From contig CABVCF010000092.1 of the NCBI GenBank assembly GCA_902496775.1, positions 1-6,870 on the forward strand: a stretch of 6,870 nucleotides of DNA, written 5' to 3'. The position numbers were made by a program, and so were the translations under genes. The notes under the pieces were generated by a model. The model worked only from the letters and a program-made list of their open reading frames with translations. It searched no databases and was not told the DNA's origin. This stretch comes from an uncultured Collinsella sp. (lineage in GTDB: Bacteria; Actinomycetota; Coriobacteriia; Coriobacteriales; Coriobacteriaceae). Position 1 is the first letter of the stretch. Each line of letters starts with the position of its first letter. Shown here one piece after another: positions 5,129 to 6,870 of this stretch.

Positions 5129-6634
5129 ATGGCTTTGACCGATATCTCTCATCCCACCGACATCGCAATGCTCACCGATCTGTACGAACTCACTATGGCC
5201 CAGGGCCTGTGGGAGAGCGGCAAGGCCAATGAGCAGGGTTGTTTTACCGCGTTTTACCGCGACCATCCCTTTGGCAGCGCCTATGCCGTCATGTGCGGCA
5301 CCGCCGAGCTGCCCGAGCTAGTCGAGAATCTGCGCTTTACGCCCGAGGATATCGACTACCTCGCCTCGCTCCAGGCCCCGGCCGGCGGCGCGATGTTCAA
5401 GTCCGCATTCCTCGACTACCTGCGCGATTTTCGTGCGCATGTAAATATCGACGCCGTCCCCGAGGGCGAGCTCGTCTTTCCACGCGAGCCCATGGTGCGC
5501 GTCACCGGCCCCGCGCTGGAGTGCCAGCTGCTCGAGACGGCGCTGCTCAACATCGTCGGGTTCCAGACGCTTGTCGCCACCAAGACGGCGCGCGTGGTGC
5601 TCGCCGCCGACGGTCGCCCCGTGGCGGAGTTTGGCCTGCGCCGAGCCCAGGGTCCCGATGGCGGCCTGGCCGTTGCGCGCGCGAGCTACGTTGCCGGCTG
5701 CTCCTCTACGTCCAATGTGCTCGCCGGCCGCCGCTACGGTATTCCCGTCTTTGGCACGCATGCTCACAGCTGGGTGATGAGCTTCGATTCCGAGCTCGAG
5801 GCCTTCCGCGCCTTTGCCAAGTCGAGCCCCAAGAACTGTACGCTGCTCATCGACACCTATGACGTGCGCGAGGGCTGTGAACATGCCATTACGGTTGCCA
5901 AGGAGATGGAAGCGGCGGGCGAGCGCCTGTCGGCTATTCGCATCGACTCCGGCGACCTTGCCAAGCTCTCCAAGTATGTTCGCGGCCGTTTTGATGCCGA
6001 GGGCCTGCCCTATGTGGGTATCTCGGTGTCCAACGACCTGGACGAGTACACGATTCAGTCGCTGCTCGACCAGGGCGCGCCCATCGATAGCTTTGGCGTG
6101 GGCACCAAGCTCGCGACCTGCTACGACCAGCCGGCGCTGGGCGGCGTGTACAAGCTTTCCGCCCGCCGTGCGAGCGAGGCCGACCCGTGGACGCCGGTGG
6201 TCAAGCTCTCCGAGCAGCCCTACAAGCGCACGATCCCGGGCGTGCAGCGCGTGCGCCGTTATTACGACGGCTTTGGCGGCCCGGTCTGCGACATGATCTA
6301 TGACGAGGACCATCTGGCGGGGGAGGGCGCCGCGCGCGGCAATACCCTCGTGGCCGTGAATGATGCCGCCCTGGTGACCGACGTGTCCGAACTTGAGTAT
6401 CGCGAGCTGCTGGTGCCGATCGTGCGCGATGGCAGTGCAGTGGCTTCGCGTGAGGGCATCCAGGACGCGCGCGAGCGCTGTGTTTGGGCGCTCGATCATC
6501 TGGATGCGGCTTTCAAGCGCTTCCTGTACCCGCAGACCTATGTGGTGGGCATGGAGCAGGGCCTGGCTCAGGTGCGCGACGAGCTCGTGCGCAAGAACAT
6601 GGCCGCGGCCTCGGCTTTCCCCTGGGCAAAATGA
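5129..6634 (+). CDS. pncB: Nicotinate phosphoribosyltransferase
   Basis: Cytosolic NAD-salvage enzyme (Preiss-Handler route) that joins nicotinate to PRPP, helped by ATP hydrolysis, to give nicotinate mononucleotide. The 501-residue length is usual for the longer bacterial form. Signatures seen are TDLYELTM at 16-23, FGLRRAQG at 168-175, FGTHAHSW at 208-215 (the histidine region linked in the family to phospho-enzyme formation), IDTYD at 241-245, RIDSGDLAKLS at 271-281, SNDLDE at 301-306 and FGVGTKL at 322-328, the last set forming the phosphoribosyl-binding barrel. The ATG at 5129 is preferred: GAAAGG lies seven bases upstream, and the family-like sequence starts at once. The ATG at 5072 would add 19 unrelated residues. 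The TGA stop lies inside the 5' arm of the following hairpin. No NAD-dependent regulator site is evident. Confidence 0.96.
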   Translation: MALTDISHPTDIAMLTDLYELTMAQGLWESGKANEQGCFTAFYRDHPFGSAYAVMCGTAELPELVENLRFTPEDIDYLASLQAPAGGAMFKSAFLDYLRDFRAHVNIDAVPEGELVFPREPMVRVTGPALECQLLETALLNIVGFQTLVATKTARVVLAADGRPVAEFGLRRAQGPDGGLAVARASYVAGCSSTSNVLAGRRYGIPVFGTHAHSWVMSFDSELEAFRAFAKSSPKNCTLLIDTYDVREGCEHAITVAKEMEAAGERLSAIRIDSGDLAKLSKYVRGRFDAEGLPYVGISVSNDLDEYTIQSLLDQGAPIDSFGVGTKLATCYDQPALGGVYKLSARRASEADPWTPVVKLSEQPYKRTIPGVQRVRRYYDGFGGPVCDMIYDEDHLAGEGAARGNTLVAVNDAALVTDVSELEYRELLVPIVRDGSAVASREGIQDARERCVWALDHLDAAFKRFLYPQTYVVGMEQGLAQVRDELVRKNMAAASAFPWAK

Positions 6635-6667
6635 TCCGCATGCGACGGAGGAAAACGGATCATTTTT
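6628..6667 (+). terminator. Terminator overlapping the pncB stop; copy B of the palindrome family
   Basis: Eleven pairs join 6628-6638 (AAAATGATCCG) with 6656-6666 (CGGATCATTTT), around a 17-base loop. The stem ends in a T-run (6663-6667), so it resembles an intrinsic terminator. The pncB stop codon (6632-6634) is in the 5' arm. The loop holds GACGGAGG, which resembles the loop core GACGGGG of the palindrome at 4295-4332. The GGAGG at 6647-6651 looks like a ribosome site but has no start codon at a workable distance. Confidence 0.6.
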
Positions 6668-6674
6668 CTCGCTT

Positions 6675-6690
6675 GCCCGTTCGCCCGTTC
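6675..6690 (+). repeat. Short tandem repeat, GCCCGTTC twice
   Basis: Two adjacent identical 8-base units, with GC following as the start of a third. It lies in the gap before proB. It may be chance, or a slippage site that could change the spacing upstream of proB. Confidence 0.3.
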
Positions 6691-6715
6691 GCTGAACAGT
6701 CGATTGGTTTGACGT

Positions 6716-6870
6716 ATGACGACTTCTTATAAAACGATGGTGGTAAAGATCGGTTCGTCCACGGTGGTGGGCGCCGACGGTAAGGTCAACCGCTCCTTTA
6801 TCGGCGGGCTTGCCGATCAGGCCGCAGCCCTGCGCAAGCTCGGCTGGCGCCTGGTCGTGGTGAGCTCGGG
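6716..6870 (+). CDS. proB: Glutamate 5-kinase, N-terminal part (runs off the window)
   Basis: First enzyme of proline synthesis, phosphorylating glutamate with ATP to glutamate 5-phosphate in the cytosol. Only 51 complete codons are present. They show the amino-acid kinase start: VVKIGSS at residues 9-15 (nucleotide-binding strand and glycine loop), then VNRSFIGGLADQ and VVVSSG at 47-52. The pattern matches glutamate 5-kinase better than aspartokinase (KFGGTS) or UMP kinase (KLSGE). The ATG at 6716 is six bases after an in-frame TGA and has only a weak ribosome site. Met8 at 6737 is the other candidate start and has none. The putative terminator at 6628-6667 separates it from pncB, so it probably has its own start of transcription. 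The rest, and any PUA domain or following proA, lie outside the window. Confidence 0.85.
   Translation, partial: MTTSYKTMVVKIGSSTVVGADGKVNRSFIGGLADQAAALRKLGWRLVVVSS

Noticed and set aside
5318..6499. Minus-strand open frame of 393 codons
   Set aside because: It lies opposite pncB, whose frame carries clear family motifs; the composition is that of a shadow frame.

Overview
The window looks like chromosomal housekeeping DNA from a high-GC Gram-positive bacterium, most likely a Coriobacteriia member close to Collinsella. This rests on the GC-rich third codon positions, the character of the proteins and my recollection of that group; no database search was run. No phage, transposon, CRISPR or defence system is visible.

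Layout from left to right. Positions 1-413 hold no convincing gene but contain several hairpins, including a 20-bp stem at 259-304. Two minus-strand genes follow: trpS (tryptophanyl-tRNA synthetase, 414-1463) and, upstream of it, a WecA/TagO-type polyprenyl-phosphate sugar-1-phosphate transferase (1623-2822). A 525-base non-coding gap (2823-3347) carries a 12-bp palindrome, a run of hairpins that could be a minus-strand structured RNA ending in a terminator (about 3050-3198), and a plus-strand promoter. From there everything reads on the plus strand: a PflX-type (COG1313) radical SAM protein (3348-4286), tRNA-Ala(CGC) with its own promoter and terminator (4396-4555), a small C-terminally membrane-anchored coiled-coil protein of unknown role (4574-5044), nicotinate phosphoribosyltransferase pncB (5129-6634), and the start of glutamate 5-kinase proB (6716 to the window edge).

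The genes do not form one pathway. TrpRS and tRNA-Ala serve translation, the WecA/TagO enzyme starts a cell-envelope glycan or teichoic-acid-type polymer on undecaprenyl phosphate, PncB salvages nicotinate into NAD, and ProB opens proline synthesis. The least explained items are the hairpin cluster at 3050-3198, two related intergenic palindromes (4295-4332 and 6628-6667) that may belong to a dispersed repeat family, and the tail-anchored protein. No strong case for a wholly new system can be made from this sequence.
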